The position numbers and the translations under genes were made by a program. A model generated the notes under the pieces. That model was not told the DNA's origin. It saw nothing but the letters and a program-made list of their open reading frames with translations, and searched no databases. From assembly GCF_000321225.1 (NCBI RefSeq), contig NW_004450398.1, forward strand, positions 702,675 through 766,674: a DNA stretch of 64,000 nt. The letters are read 5' to 3'. This document shows, one piece after another, positions 54,919 to 64,000 of the stretch. Source of the stretch: Odobenus rosmarus divergens (lineage: Eukaryota > Chordata > Mammalia > Carnivora > Odobenidae). Numbering within the stretch: position 1 is the first letter of the stretch; the number at the start of each line of letters is the position of its first letter.

Positions 54919-57659
54919 GAAGCCCAGATCTACTGAGGCAACTACATGTGCGGAGTCTTTCCCCTTGGCTCTTCCAACGAACTCTTTCCATTTGGAGGTT
55001 AGGCCCTTGGCTTCCTTTGAAGGCGATCTGATGAAGCATGACAGCAATTTGTCACAGGGATGTAATGGGGGATTGCCTCCTATATCTCTCAATATTGCCT
55101 AATCTAAAGCCCTGTGTGGAAATTTCTCTTGGAGCTCCCTTTGAGGAGCTGACGTGTTTTCGTCTCATTAGCCATGGTATTATCCAAAAGAGCCACATTT
55201 CCATTTTCACCCTGGCTGCCAGGAAGCCCATAGGAAATTCACAAACCAATGAGAACGGTCATACAGGAGCTCATGACAGATACGTGTGATTTTCACAGTT
55301 TCCTTAATTCAAGTTCTCCTAGGTTATATTTTCCCGGACCCTGTTATTTGACTTTTTACTTCTGTTTTATCATTCTTTTACAGGAGTTTCTCTAGAAATT
55401 ATCTCAAATCTTTTGGGGAAATATATAGAATGCATTTGTTTAAACAAAGAAAAATAACGTCTAATGGTACCAGCATTTTAAGTGAGTCACCTTCTATCTG
55501 ATATCGTTTATGATAAAAACACTGTAAAACAAAAGCTTTCTCCAACGTTTCCAAACACATGCTCAGATTTTGCTCTTGAGGGACTGACCAGAAGCACGGT
55601 TAGCGAAAAGGAGAGAGCTGCCCTCCAGAGGTGCAACACCGGGAAAGATGTTGGAGCACTCACAGTGTGAGCCGAAGCTGCTCTGGCTGATGTGGGTGAC
55701 TCTGGGCCACGTCCTCCAGGCACCTACTGGACCACACCCAGGAAGGCTCTGAAGCCATGAAGGACAGGGACAGAGGCGCACAGATGCCACCGTGATCACC
55801 ATGCCAACCGTCTCCCAGGCAACAGCACATGGGCTGTGTCCGTCTCATTTCATAACTGACTTCTAGACGTTACAACCTGCCAGATCGCATCCTGGGTTGA
55901 GGGAGGGGGGAAGTCAGAAATGAAAGGTCAAGGAAACCTCTCAAATGAGATCACATTTTAATTTCGCTCTAAAATAAAGCTGTCAGCTTCACTTTTTCCA
56001 TCTTCCGGGCAACACCTCTCAGCTTTCCAATGACCACAAAGCAGAACTCGAAGGACACTCAAGAGGGATTTTGGTTGGTTTGGCATAAGACGAGAAGGAG
56101 AACGAAGGGGACATGCAGAAATCTGTCCTGTCTGATTCTTCTCAAGCCCAAGCAGAGAGCATCATGAACCCTCAGATTCTCCAACACTTACGAACCTACT
56201 TACTAACTGTCGTTGCCCAGACGAACAAGTAAACTAAAGTCACTCTCTGTGACTAAAGTCACAAGCTGCCGTGCCAAACCCTAGCTCATCTGTCCACGAG
56301 ATATTAAGATGCTGATACCCGTTCCTATAAAACACACACCTGCCACCAGGCCTGCCACCAAAGACGACACAGGGCAAGCATTTGGGAAGATGAGAAGTAC
56401 GAAGACGCGAATACAGAGTGTGCACAGGGCACCGGCCGCTCCTCGAGTTGACAAGAGCTTTGCAAGGTAAGTGGTAGGATTGTTTCTATCTTACAGATGA
56501 GGAAACAGAGACTCACTTAAGGTTACGAAATTGAAACCAGGGCTCCTATTTTCAAGTTCACTGTCCTTTTTTCACCACCCCAGGCTCTAGGAAAACATCT
56601 TAATAGCTGAGAAGACGTCTTCAATGGTCAATTCCCTACTGGAAAAAAAAAAAAAAAAGTTGGGGGGGGTGCAGCAAAACTCAAGGCTTTTCACAGAGCT
56701 GACAGGGAGTAAGAACAAAACCTAATGAAAGTTGTCGTGATACAAGATGACAGACCCAGGAGGCAGCTAAGAGTCAGACTTGAAAACAAAGCAGTCCAGG
56801 ACAGGTGAACATCAACAGCTGGAGATCAGGATCCAAGATAAACAAAACAAAAAAAAATGACGACAAAAAAGATGGTAAGAAGGCAAGGCTGAAAGAGGCA
56901 TCGGAAAATCAGAGAAAAGATGGAAAACTGGGGTCCCGGGTCCCCAAAGCAGACAAAGACCCCACGGTCCTTAACACTCAAACCCCAGCCAGGGAGTGAC
57001 CCTTCCCAGGGAGGAAGAAGAGACACATGCAGTGTTGGCTTTGTCAAGTAACTGCTGCCCGTTCTTCTGAGGAGAGGAGTCTGGTTTTCGTTCGCAGAAC
57101 TGCTCTCCCCTCTCTCCGGCACACCCCAGGGCCAGCAGTGGTCACGCCCGAGCCTGGCCAATCACAGAAGTGCATCACCCAGCCTGGAGGGTCAGAAATG
57201 GGTTCCTGATCCAAGACGGGCCTGGGAGAAACGCTGAAATCTCCCGACAGGCTGAGTGCCATCCATCAAGCTGCAGAGAGCACCAGCCCGAACAGGACAC
57301 CTGAGCAGGGGATCCAGGCAGCAGATCTGTGGCCACAGGTTCAACCACGCCCAAGGCCGCACCAACATCCGGACCTCATGGCTGCGACACAAGCCGACAG
57401 ACTCCATCTCGGCTCCAGCAGTCCGCGCTGAGATCTGCAGTGGCCACACCATGAGGCCTGACCGGCACGAAGAAGCTCCACCCCAGTCCCTCCCGTGTGA
57501 ATGAGGGAAGGACTCCTTCCTCAGGGAGGTGGGGCAGCCGGAAGGCCGTGGTCTCCTAAGTACAGCGTTCCATCAACAAGAGACAGACAGACCACAGCAC
57601 CACGAACAGCCGTCTGCTCCACCCGAGCACGGACATCCAACTGAAAACCAGGGGCTCAC
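54919..57659. other. Intronic sequence just upstream of the PX exon in coordinate order, no gene seen
   Basis: This is the 5' part of the 52-kb intron. A MIR-like ATCTTACAGATGAGGAAACA lies at 56490-56510. A run of 17 A plus GTTGGGGGGGG is at 56641-56670. The 111-codon minus-strand frame at 56826-57161 lacks a domain and a splice context. Confidence 0.4.
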
Positions 57660-57741
57660 CTGATACACGTGAAAGGCATTGGCCGCTTTGCCCCGGAGAA
57701 ACACCGACGGGATCCAGACGTTGATCAGTGCCCGGTTTGAT
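57660..57741 (-). CDS. SNX29: SNX29 coding exon: start of PX domain
   Basis: This 82-bp exon on the minus strand supplies one base finishing an Ile codon, then 27 codons reading SNRALINVWIPSVF and LRGKAANAFHVYQ. The VWIPSVFLRG and FHVYQVYIRI segments are the first strands of the PX fold. The acceptor TTTTTGGTCAG borders at 57742 and the donor CAG|GTGAGC lies at 57659. Phases 2 in and 0 out join exactly to the exons at 62110-62165 and 5363-5503. Skipping it alone would shift the frame. The 52,156-bp intron that follows is unusually long and interrupts the PX domain. Confidence 0.95.
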
Positions 57742-59196
57742 CTGACCAAAAAGAAAGATCAAAATTAGTCATTTTAATTTACCAAGAAAAAGAGAGGAAA
57801 TCATCTTCTCTAAGAGGCATTACACACAAGCAATCAGTGACAACATCTGTCGCGCACAGGAGTAAGCCCCGGGGCCAGTGCGAGCCTGCTCACCTAAGCC
57901 CCCAGCATTATTCTGAAGGGATCTACCTTAATCCATGTGTGTTTGTTCTTTATATACAGTTTGTACTTTGGAATGAGAAAGGGCTGCCCTTCCATTCTTA
58001 CAACTGAGTCACCGTGACTCAGAATTTATCTAAACCTGTTTCCTCATCTGAAAAAGGGGTTGATAACTGGAAGCCCCCAGGCAGCTATGGAGGGTCACGT
58101 GCACTGATGACCACGGGGTACCTGGAGCACCCAGAGGAGTCATGCCGCCTCCTTGCTGTGCTCGCTCTAGACCCTGGCACCCATTTTAAGATCAGATTCC
58201 ACAAAAAGGCTCAGGAGGCCGACGTCCATGGCTAGGCAAGCAACAGCTATTTGGGGTGGGAAAGGGAAAACCAGGAAGGCAGGCACAAACACCCCTCTTG
58301 CAACTTTCGAAACCCTGTGTTTGGCTTCAATAAACCAAGATTTAAATTCAAGTGCAAATCATTTACTGAGTACCTACAACGTAGGACTGCGTGCTTTTAC
58401 GTGTAGTACTGCAGTTAATGCTCACAGGATATTTAAGGGGTCTTCAAGGGTCCCTTTGGTTCTCTGAGTTCTGTGAGTTTTGTCTTATGTGGTGACTTTC
58501 ACCTAACTGTGAATCTCTGGGTCCACATACCTACCACCACCAATCTTCCACCGGGCTGAATCCAAGGCATGTGGACCGACGGGCTGACTGTCGCTAATGC
58601 TTGAAGATCAATCCTGACGGTTACCAAAACGGTACTGCACAATTCTGGAAGGGCTGGGAGGTTCCAGTCCTGGCCTCTATTAGAGTCATCTCAGGGCTAA
58701 ATGCTTTCTCCTGAACTTCCCTCCTCTCTCAAGAGCAGCTCATAGCCATGTGCCAGCCTCTTGTGCTTAGAACACAATTTGAGACAATGGTGGAAGATCC
58801 CATGACTCAGTGGCCTCCCAATCTCTACAGTGGAGAGCAGTTTAGTTTCACAAAGAAATGGTTCTCTCCTCAAGCAGCATTTCTTCTAAGCTCTGAGATG
58901 AGGTGCTGGCCTCCTTCATGGGGCAAAATAATTCATCACTTCCTCAGAGCTCCAAGTAAAAACTGCAATTCTGAGCCATCAAGTTGGTTTGTACATCTAA
59001 TGGCATTCCTCCTGTAAAGGTCTCCCATTGCACTAGGGCCTAAGTGCTCCCCTTTCATTTCTGTCAAGGGGGTGGGTGCAGTGTAGAAATGTACCGAACA
59101 ATCTGCTTTTCATTAACCTTCCTGATTGGTAAGGGCCAGACACCCCCAGCTGGCTTAGGCATTTCTCCCTTTCAGAGCATTTCCCATACAGTGTTA
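57742..59196. other. SNX29 intron, 5'-neighbour of the exon at 57660
   Basis: The pyrimidine tract of the acceptor is within the first 30 bases. Further out are L2-like text at 58320-58470 and 58750-59060 (CAAGTGCAAATCATTTACTG, GTCTCCCATTGCACTAGGGC). No extra exon recognised. Confidence 0.5.
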
Positions 59197-59408
59197 GAAT
59201 TGTTTACATGACTGGGGCGCCTGGGTGGCACAGTTTGTTAAGCGTCCAACTCTTGGTTTCAGCTCAGGTCATGACCTCAGGGTTGTGGGATCAAGCCCTG
59301 CATCAGGCTCCAGACTCAGTGCAGTCTGCTTGAGATTCTCTCCCTCTCCCTCACCTATTTGTGTTCTCTCTCTTTCTCTAAAATAAATAATCTTAAAAAA
59401 AAAAATGA
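59197..59408 (+). mobile_element. Can-SINE, first unit of a head-to-tail pair
   Basis: The body 59214-59405 is full length: GGGGCGCCTGGGTGGCACAG, GTTAAGCGTCCAACTCTTGG, TTGTGGGATCAAGCCCTGCA, TAAAATAAATAATC and an A tail. The left target duplication GAATTGTTTACATGAC (59197-59212) has its partner only after the second SINE, at 59553-59568. Antisense to SNX29. Confidence 0.95.
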
Positions 59409-59568
59409 GGGGCACTTGGATGGCTCAGGTCATGATCCCAGAGTCCTGGGATCGAGTCCCGCATTGGGCTCCCTACTCAGTGGGGAGTCTGCTCCTCCCT
59501 CTGCCCCTGCTCATGCACTCTCTCTCTCTCTCTCCCAAATAAAATCTTAAGAGAATTATTTACATGAC
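59409..59568 (+). mobile_element. Can-SINE, second unit with internal deletion
   Basis: GGGGCACTTGGATGGCTCAG passes directly into GTCATGATCCCAGAGTCCTG. The roughly 40 bp between the two GGCTCAG copies of the consensus are missing, including most of the A-box region. The rest (GGGATCGAGTCCCGCATTGG, TCAGTGGGGAGTCTGCTCC, CCAAATAAAATC) is normal. It ends at the duplication GAATTATTTACATGAC, which pairs with the one before the first unit. Confidence 0.93.
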
Positions 59569-59599
59569 CATCTCTCTCCTAGATATTAATTCATTTGTT

Positions 59600-59760
59600 C
59601 ACTCTTTTGTTTCTTCATGCACAAAGCAAGCACTTACTGAGAGCCTACTACATGTCAGTCACTACTCTAGATCCCAGAGACAGAGCAAGGAAGCAAGCCG
59701 ACACAGTCCCCGCCCTCAGGGAGTGGGAGAGAGACAACTCCCTTAACGATTGTTCCACTA
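59600..59760 (+). repeat. Old unnamed repeat, as at 43.25 kb
   Basis: AGCAAGCACTTACTGAGAGC, CACTACTCTAGATCCCAGAG and CCCGCCCTCAGGGAGTGG match a very common old mammalian repeat. Family not named. Confidence 0.6.
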
Positions 59761-59769
59761 AGCCCCAAG

Positions 59770-60125
59770 AAGATGCTTTGTGTAATTTCCACGTTTTTAA
59801 GTTTACAGAGATTTGTACTGTGGCCTAATGTATGGTCTAGCCTAGAGAATGTTCCAGTATACTTAAGAAGAAAGTGTACTCTGCTGAGGGATCTACGGAT
59901 GCCTGTCGGATCTAACTGGTTTACAGATTGTTCGAGTCCTCTGTTTCCTCGCTGGTCTTCTGTCTAGTTTTCTACCCAACGTGGCAAGTGGGGTATTGAA
60001 GTTTCCAACTATTACTTGCAGAGCTACCTATTTCTCTCTTCATTTCTGTCAGTTTTCACACGCTAAGTTTTGGGGCTCGGTTGTTAGGTACATAGATATT
60101 TCCAATTGTTAAAAGACATTATTTA
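59770..60125 (-). mobile_element. L1 ORF2 fragment, antisense
   Basis: GGTCTAGCCTAGAGAATGTT, AGAAAGTGTACTCTGCTGAG, GTGGGGTATTGAAGTTTCCA and GGGGCTCGGTTGTTAGGTAC are the reverse complement of the middle of L1 ORF2. Same orientation as SNX29. Frames are broken. Confidence 0.92.
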
Positions 60126-61800
60126 GTTATCAGTGTTGTTGGTGCCACCAAGGAATATTGGATCTCAGGACAGTGAAAGGCACTGGTGAGGGTGGGGGCC
60201 GGGGTGCGGGGCTGAGGCATCACAGAGGCTAAGGAAACAGTCTTTGGGAGGAGCTCTGGGGAGTACTCGGGAGTGAGCCAAGTTGGGGAGGGTAGGCTGA
60301 GGCTGGAAAGGTGCTTCAGGCAGGGAGATTAACATCTGTGAAGGGCAGAGCCCAGATGAAGACTGCCTAGGTTTGAACCCTGCCTTCAGTGTGTTCTCTG
60401 GAGGACGATACCCATGTCACGGGGTTGTCAAAGGGACTCAGTGGGTGAGAACAATGCCTGGCACAGAGGAAACAGTCTGGAAGTAATGATCCCGAGCAGG
60501 GAAGACCAGGTGAGTTAGAGGAGTCACGGTGGCCAAGGGGGCTGTGTGCAGGGAGAACACAGGGGAGGGCTGAGGATGAAACCAGAGGTCAGCAAGGAAG
60601 GGCCTTCTGTGCAAACTACATGAGGGATTTGGGCCTCCATCTTGAGAGAGGAAAATGGCACTTCCCTCCGGCTTTAGTGGAGATGCACAAACCCAAACGA
60701 GGGGGCTGCAAATCTCTGGGACAGAGATGATGGAGCCGGACCAGGCAGTGGCTGCTTGAGGGCAGGGGCCAAGGCTTATTCATGCCCTCCATCAAGGACC
60801 TGGCATGACCACTCCCACCCCAGGAAGTGCCTGATTGCTTTCTGCTGTAATGGTGAGCCTTCTGCCTCACAACGGTCTCTGAAACCTCTCCTCTACAGCG
60901 CTCACCTCTCTGCCCAGCTTGTCCTAACCCTTGCTCCCCACCAGACCGCCACCCCATAACCCTCTTCACACTGTACCCCCACTCCCCCCATAGGCCCACA
61001 GGGGGCAAGCTCACCTCCGATATCCAACCCTCATGGCTTCGCCTCACGTTGACCCCCTCACCCTACACCAGCCTGACAGCCACCCAAGCACTGAGCGGCC
61101 TCCTGAACCCTCTGCATTTTTCATCACCTCCCTGTCATTGCCACCACTGCCCTGTGAGGTTGGCAGCGTGACCTTCACTGTATGAATGAGGAACTCGGGC
61201 CCAGCAAGGTCTAGAGGCCTGCCCAAGGTCGTAGCAGTGTGAATCCTGTAGCTGGGACAGCAGGGAGGGTCAGCCTGGCTCTGATAAATGCTCTTTCTGA
61301 TGCCCCACCCTAGCCGTCCAGAGGCGGGCTTTGCCCAGATGACACTTGCTGTCAGGGAGGCTGGGCCACCTTCTGCTCGGGACAACTGAATGAGAGCGGA
61401 GGGAGGCTCTGCGGGGCCCTAACCTGGGACCCACTCCACTGTCTTTACCAACCCAAGGGGATTACCTGTCCAAACCCCAAGGCAACCTGATCTGAAACAG
61501 TCTGAACAGACCAACTAAGTGCTTCAGGAGTTTACTGTCAGGGGCACCAGACAGAATCACATCCAGTAACCAGTCAGACCCATGCCCTGAACCACTATGG
61601 TTTCTGGTAACTTCAGGGTTTATAAACTCATACTCCTCCAGGAGACACTCAGCTAATGAAATGAGAGCAGCAGGCCAGAGACAGGCACTGGGGGTGGGGG
61701 GGACACGGACACAGACAGACGACCGTGATCAGCAGAAGAGCACAGGCCATGTGTGAGGGACGCAGCCGCGACTCAGCTCCCTCTGTGGCCTGGTAGGGAT
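60126..61800. other. SNX29 intron with MIR and old repeat pieces
   Basis: A MIR lies at about 60350-60480 (GAAGACTGCCTAGGTTTGAA, ACAATGCCTGGCACAGAGG). Old repeat text at 60490-60650 resembles that near base 200 and 17.1 kb. L2-like text at 60760-60960 (AAGGACCTGGCATGACCACT, TGCTTTCTGCTGTAATGG). No exon recognised. Confidence 0.5.
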
Positions 61801-61806
61801 CGGAGC

Positions 61807-61807
<1 letters not shown>

Positions 61808-61840
<33 letters not shown>

Positions 61841-61857
61841 AATTTATTTTTTTTTTT
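61808..61857 (+). repeat. Poly(T)/poly(A) tract near the 62110 exon
   Basis: Twenty-six T, then nine A, then TTTATTTTTTTTTTTG. It may be the worn tail of a reversed SINE whose body is lost, or simple slippage. It lies about 250 bp downstream of the donor at 62109, in the SNX29 sense as an A-rich run. Confidence 0.85.
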
Positions 61858-62109
61858 GTGACTTCCAAATCCTAAATGTCGGCCAAAAAAAAATTAATTG
61901 TTTTCCAATACCCAGGAACAGAAATTAAACACATTTGAAGGCCAGACTCGGGCTGCAGGCGAACAACTTCTCACCTCCAAGATAACCAAATCGGCCTGTG
62001 CAGATTTCAACAGGGATTTTAGTTTCCCCCTGTAGTCTTCTGGGGACACAAGCCCAACACAGAGTCCTATTTCTAAAGGGCCCCTCGTGAGCAGATGCCG
62101 TGGACTTAC

Positions 62110-62165
62110 ATTTCAAAATCCGACAAACTCTGGTCTTCGGATGTTTGACTCAAATCTCCAGGCAC
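62110..62165 (-). CDS. SNX29: SNX29 coding exon before the PX domain
   Basis: This 56-bp exon on the minus strand encodes VPGDLSQTSEDQSLSDFE plus two bases of the next codon (AT, completed to Ile by the exon at 57741). It is an acidic, Ser-rich linker just before PX, with likely phosphorylation-type residues (TSED, SLSD), though none is proven. The acceptor CCGATGGCAG lies beyond 62165 and the strong donor AAT|GTAAGTCC at 62109. Skipping it alone shifts the frame, but 56 plus 82 is 138, so joint loss with the next exon stays in frame. Confidence 0.93.
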
Positions 62166-62918
62166 CTGCCATCGGGAGAGGGGGAGGGAGAGAGAAAAGC
62201 ATCTTGGTTACCATGGTTTGCACAATCACCTAAGAATTCTGCCTCTCAAAGATCCCTGAACATTTCCTGTTCAGAATGAGGTGAAAAAGCAGTTACTGGG
62301 AAACAGTAAGAGATTTTGTGGAAGGATGGCTTAGAGACGGTGTTATGGTAATAAAAATATGCCACCATGAGGGATCTCAATTATCTTCACGGAGAACGGG
62401 CTGTTAATCCTATTGAGATAATAGCAGGCCTGTAAAATCATGTAATTTTGGAGCTATAAAGGCCTAATTAGGATGTGAGATGCGAGATATCAAATGAGCA
62501 GGGGAAAAAATACCCACTGTCACCATGATGAACATCACACACACAGACACACCTAGTACGTAAACACAAAAGGCCAACGTCTGCCCCCACACGGCTCTAT
62601 CCTTCCCGCCTCGTGATGCATGAGCAATTTAAGGCAGAACACAGCTGCTGCCGCTGACTCAGAAGGGCCCCGCAAGAACGTGATTGGGTAACAGAAACTG
62701 CACTGCCCCACAGGATGGCAGGTTCTACGTAAAGCAGCTCGCAAAATGGTCAGCACTAGCAACTGCCCGAGGAACGGTGTGACGCTACGTCCAGGGAAGG
62801 AGTTTCTGATCGAATGGAAGGATGCCGATGGAAACAGGGCAGACCAAGGGCAACAGGGGAGGGTGTGGGCTTGTGAGGGCAAGAGCATTTATCATGTTCA
62901 TCAATTTCCCTAACAAGC

Positions 62919-62925
<7 letters not shown>

Positions 62926-62949
<24 letters not shown>

Positions 62950-62950
62950 C
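62926..62950 (+). repeat. (CA)n microsatellite
   Basis: Twelve consecutive CA dinucleotides directly before a reversed MIR. Confidence 0.95.
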
Positions 62951-62954
62951 TTCA

Positions 62955-63050
62955 CAGATGAGGAAACAGGCTCAGGGAGGCTGAGACCTTGCCCAAGGCC
63001 ACACATGCAGGAACTGGATCTGAATTCAGGTCTGTCCAACTTCAAAGCAA
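62955..63050 (-). repeat. MIR fragment
   Basis: ATGAGGAAACAGGCTCAGGG, CCTTGCCCAAGGCCACACAT and ATCTGAATTCAGGTCTGTCC in reversed MIR order. Confidence 0.9.
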
Positions 63051-64000
63051 CTCTGCTGCTATAAACCTGCAGCAAACACAGGGAAAACCAGCTACAAGGT
63101 GGAAGAAGCTACGACTTGAACCCTTTCCAGGGGGCTGGAGACAGAGAAGGTAACTCCCTCTGCGGCAGGAGAAGGCCATGGTTCTGGAGGCTCGGCTCTG
63201 GGGGCACACAGGTCAGGGTCAAGCCCCGCTCCACGGGTTCCCGGCCCTGTGGCCAGGAGCCAGTCACTGGGCTGCTCTGTGCCACACTGTCCTCACGTGT
63301 AGAACAGGTAGGACAGTCCCACACCTCAGAGGGTCGTCCCGAACACAAAACCTGCTGCCTGTAGGGTATGCACAAGAAGGCCTGGCAGGTGGGAAGTTCC
63401 CAGGAACTCTGCACTGTACGAATAATGTGGCAATTATCGAGAGAAGCAGGGTGTTCTGTTATCCTTGACACCAACACAGAATCTGTCCCGCCAGCCCAAG
63501 GGCTATCTCTCACCCCACATATGACAGCCCGGACAGACAACCACCCCACCTGAGCCCTGACAAGGTGTGTGGAGCTAAGCAGTTACAATGGGCTCCAGCT
63601 TTTGCTAGGAAGTTGCTATTGAGAGATTCCTTCAAACCCAATAGGGAGAAACCTGTCTACCGCCTACCTGAGAAAACCTCGGTTTCTAAAAAACAAGGCA
63701 CTCCCTGGGCTGGGGCTGAGTGTGGCCCTGCTGTGAGGGTGAGGGTCATTTTCCTGTGGATGGCTGGGAAGAGAGGCAGTATAACCTACCAGGGAAGCCA
63801 TGAGGCTGTGTCCCACAGTCCCTACAAACATCCACATCCTCTGACCCAGATAGCTCACTCCCAGGATTTATCTACATGACATAATCAAAGACACAGGCCA
63901 GAATTTACATCAAAGATCATTCCTCTTTCCAGTGCTTAGATGAGTTGAAAATATTTTTTTCAAACAATCTAAAGGTCCAACTATACAAAAGTGATTCGGG

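Larger units (their letters stand above)
1..64000 (-). other. SNX29: SNX29 gene body (partial, mostly intron)
   Basis: Three phase-compatible coding exons on the minus strand define the span: 62165-62110, 57741-57660 and 5503-5363. Known family role: SNX29 (older name RUNDC2A) carries an N-terminal RUN domain, coiled coil and a C-terminal PX domain that binds phosphoinositides on endosomal membranes. Only the linker before PX and the first half of PX lie here. No promoter, start codon, stop codon or poly(A) site of the gene was found, so both gene ends lie outside the window. Extension of the transcript across the window edges is inferred from the open reading frame at both outer exons. Confidence 0.9.
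62166..64000. other. SNX29 intron (partial) with CNE-like block and MIRs
   Basis: Bases 62166-62215 hold the acceptor region (purine-rich on plus, so pyrimidine-rich in sense). Bases 62330-62510 are AT-rich and repeat-free (CTAATTAGGATG, AATCATGTAATTTTGG, GAGATAATAG). A (CA)n run sits at 62926-62950. MIRs follow at 62955-63050 (ATGAGGAAACAGGCTCAGGG) and about 63190-63330. No upstream SNX29 exon was recognised before the window end. Confidence 0.5.

Noticed and set aside
57556..57762. A 68-codon minus-strand open frame over the SNX29 exon
   Set aside because: It is in another frame. The true frame (SNRALINVWIP) is fixed by the phase match to both neighbour exons.
61808..61833. Poly(T) run as a Pol III terminator
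   Set aside because: No Pol III gene precedes it. The run looks like slippage or a worn SINE tail.

Overview
The window looks like ordinary mammalian nuclear DNA from a carnivore, most likely a caniform outside the dog family (bear, seal or mustelid type). The main evidence is ten tRNA-derived Can-SINE (SINEC) copies. They start GGGGC(A/G)CCTGGGTGGCTCAG, carry a CT-rich 3' part and end in AATAAA-type A tails. None has the body typical of dog SINEC_Cf or cat SINEC_Fc. This species inference rests on remembered repeat consensus sequences. Ancient MIR, L2, L1M, hAT, MaLR and other LTR relics fill much of the rest.

The only gene I can support is SNX29 (sorting nexin 29, a RUN and PX domain protein), on the minus strand. 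Three consecutive coding exons are visible, in transcript order: 62165-62110 (56 bp), 57741-57660 (82 bp) and 5503-5363 (141 bp). Their reading phases join exactly (0/2, 2/0, 0/0) and all have GT/AG borders. The 141 bp exon encodes the first half of the PX phosphoinositide-binding fold, including the RRYTEF signature and the PPKK loop. The introns are 4,368 bp and 52,156 bp. The rest of the PX domain and the 3' end lie beyond base 1, and the RUN and coiled-coil part lies beyond base 64000. The window is therefore nearly all intron of one gene.

Layout: 1-5362, partial intron with a 55-bp tandem duplication, two SINEs and MER5/MER20-type relics; 5363-5503, PX exon with a SINE 57 bp upstream of its acceptor; 5504-57659, the giant intron. 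Inside that intron are a direct local duplication (about 6.0 and 9.1 kb), a MaLR LTR, several L1 pieces of both orientations, a degenerate RPL23A processed pseudogene (about 41.65-41.97 kb), a CCTCACCAACCA-type minisatellite (44.08-44.79 kb), tetranucleotide arrays (46.8 and 47.9 kb), two solo-LTR-like blocks (37.6 and 50.5 kb) and AT-rich stretches that read like conserved non-coding sequence. Then come 57660-57741 (exon), an intron with a head-to-tail SINE pair at 59.2-59.55 kb, 62110-62165 (exon), and the start of the next intron.

I found no prokaryotic or viral operon, CRISPR array, functional RNA gene or new multi-gene system. The points most worth checking are the SINE beside the PX exon with its weak donor site, the local duplication of an unidentified sequence, the minisatellite that is open in three frames, the SINE dimer, and a compact unidentified ORF at 26.7 kb.
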